A DNA stretch of 64,000 nt, from the NCBI GenBank assembly GCA_963855995.1, contig OY979725.1:10892383-10956382 (forward strand), written 5' to 3'. Made by a program: the position numbers and the translations under genes. Numbering within the stretch: position 1 is the stretch's first letter; every line of letters starts with the position of its first letter. Of this stretch, positions 55,901 to 58,900 are shown one piece after another. This DNA comes from Muricea muricata. Lineage: Eukaryota; Cnidaria; Anthozoa; Malacalcyonacea; Plexauridae. The notes below the pieces were generated by a model. It was not told the DNA's origin. It was given only the letters and a program-made list of their open reading frames with translations, and ran no database searches.

Positions 55901-58900
55901 AGCAATTCTAACATTTTCAGGGGGTTTTTTCCAAGCACTTACGGTAATCCTCGTCCTTGGTCGATGAACGTATACGCAATTATAAATTCATCGGAATCCA
56001 TTGTGGAACCAGGTTTGAAAAATGTCGAAAAATAATTGGAAGAACTCTGTGTCGAATAGGAAAACAAGTAGTAGAACTGATGGCCAGCTACGTACGCCAT
56101 TTTTACCCATAAACAAAACGAAAACGGTGTGCCGACAGGGTATGCTCCAGGAACTGGACCGAGGTACATATCTGTCGCAGTTCCATGACGAACAATGTAA
56201 TCGTATTCTTAAAAAGAGAAAATAGTTAGAGCATTAATATCCAGAAAATACATTCGCGATTACAATCACAAACCAGATACAGTACTGACATGCGGTGCCC
56301 GGTCACGATTGCTACTATTTTCAACATGAGTAGCCGTTCTTTATCACGTGTGTAAGACACGAGTTATTCGCACGAGAATCTTTACGCACCGTTAAGCCCG
56401 CTTTCCACTTTGCGAATTTGTTCGCGCGAACACAAAAAAGTAGGAACGGTTCCTACTTGTTCGCGGCGAATTTTTTCGCCAACCAATGTTAACCAATCAG
56501 ATTGCCGAATTCCTGTTTTCGCTTCGCGTCGCCCGAATGAAGTCGACAAGTGGAAAATAGGCTTTACAGCCGGACACGAATTTTGTAAATTACTTCTACA
56601 ACGCACTCGAATAGTCCTTCAATAAAATTACATTTAAAAATGTAAAGGGAGACAACAATATCTTTTTTCTATTGGATTATCGTACGACGGGTGTCGCGCG
56701 TTAGCAACTTTATTATTAGTGTTTCTAATCCATTCTTGTCTTTAACGCAATAGGCTTATCGCGTTGTGCGACTGACATATACGAGTTGGTCAACGCTAAA
56801 TATGTTAATTTCACTGATGATTTCAAAGGCTATGGCGTTTAATAATAAACAGAGCTAGCATCACACTAGCTTGTACATTACTGTTATACATTCAGTTACC
56901 TTACTGGTAATGTATACTGCATATATACATAAAGTATATATACAGTTGAAATGATTCCAAACAAACACCGTGCGAATATATTGCGCAAAATTCACCGCAA
57001 TCACAAATTCACCGCAATCACGTTTACTCTACGTACCAGAACAATCGCGTATATCTTCCTCCAAGCTGAGCTGTTCAGCTAACGTCTACAAAATATGAGA
57101 ATTAAAATATTCATTACGAAAGCTTCCTCAAAATGCCCCCCCCCCCCCTAATACCGCCCCTAAAATACTCTACTGTACAGCAGTAGGTTAAATAAAATTG
57201 AATAGAAACGTAATGTTTCATCATTACTAAAATCGAACACTTTTATTGGTATTTTCGCTTGATAACTTCTGCTAGTTGTTGTTATTTTACTAGGCTGATG
57301 TGTCAAAAATGCTCTGTGAGTTATGCCAATTGGTGTTTAGCAAAAAGTTTTTTTCAACGTCATAGTTGTTTACATATTTTACTTCAAATATGACGATTTC
57401 ACCGGGAAAACTGTTCGATTTAACGATGAAACGTTACGTTTCAAACGTGAACAAACGCGTGAAATAGATCATGCATCATGCTTGAACGTAAATGGCGGTA
57501 GCTGATCATAGAACAACCAGTACTTACTAGTTCGTAAACATAATGGTAGCCCGGCCGACCATAACAAGCTGATACTGGGTTGCTGTCACTACAGTTACTT
57601 TGATCTCTCCGTCGACATCCAGTTTGTGAACTGCTCACAACAGAGATCTCCGTCGCATTGTACCCTGTACAAGAGCGTTCTCCAAGAGAGAAGTATTTCA
57701 GGCCATTTGTTTTTGCTTTTTCTGAACACCTGGTTAAAACAATTTCATGATTTTTTTTATTATAATAAATTACACAATTGTAGTAGCTAATAAGCTAAAT
57801 TATCATGTGCATTACAAGAAATAAGGTGTTAAAAGATATTCTACTGTATATTTACAAGAGTTATAAGAACTATAAAAAATTTCTTACACAGACAATTAAA
57901 AATACATTATACAGTAACTATTACATTGTTATTATGCCTAAATTAAATCTGCACGGATAATGTTTCATTGTATTTACTAATAGCATAGCTAATTGGACTG
58001 TTTTTAAAACGTTCAGTTCTACATTTAAAATTATAATACATATGGCTATTCTGCCTCGTTTCTCGATTTACATACTTGTGAATGGAAGATATTTAGACAG
58101 AAAGTCTTATTATGAGGGTCCTGAAGCTGCAAAATAGGAGCAGGGTATTGGATATTTTTGCTGGGATCATTGGCGTATTATTGAAAAAAACAATAGAAAA
58201 GGGAATAAAGACTTCAGCAACACAGCCAACAGGAGTATAGGATTTGTGAACTTGGACGATGGGATTTTGCCAAAATTTGAGCTGGGAATTAAATAGAGCC
58301 TCCCCCCCCCCCGTCTGGACCCTGCATTACCAACGGCGTATCCTGTTCAGCAAATGCAATCAATTTCTTTTGGAATAGTTTTGTTTGGGCCTATCAATAC
58401 GAATCCCCCCAATTTATCAAGCTGGCTATATCCCACTGCACAAATCATTCCACGCCTCATGACTGGTAATCTCAATCGAACCATCCCTTACTGAACAATC
58501 CATGCACGCTCTCCGGAGCAGATTAGAAAACGACCATTTACCCGTTGTTTCAGCCCGATCTCAACAGATGATTTCGCAAAAGATATGTTATTAAATCGTA
58601 TTTGACTTACATGCAAGCAAGTGTCTCCAATGTTCCATTCACATTCACATCAAATTCAAAAAAACGAGGCTTCGTAGATGCAACAAGCGCACAACCAACT
58701 TTTGTGAATGTCTCACAAGGACATCCTAAACAGATTACGGATTACTGAATCGATTCTCATTGTAAACTAAATTTTTACCCAGGCATGCGAAATTGTATTA
58801 GCAAAGCTACTAGAAAGAGAATATTCAAATCAGCAAAATTGCACAGTCTGCGTGGCCAAGACAGTTTGCAAATTTGTATACATTTGTACGACGCGCGCGG

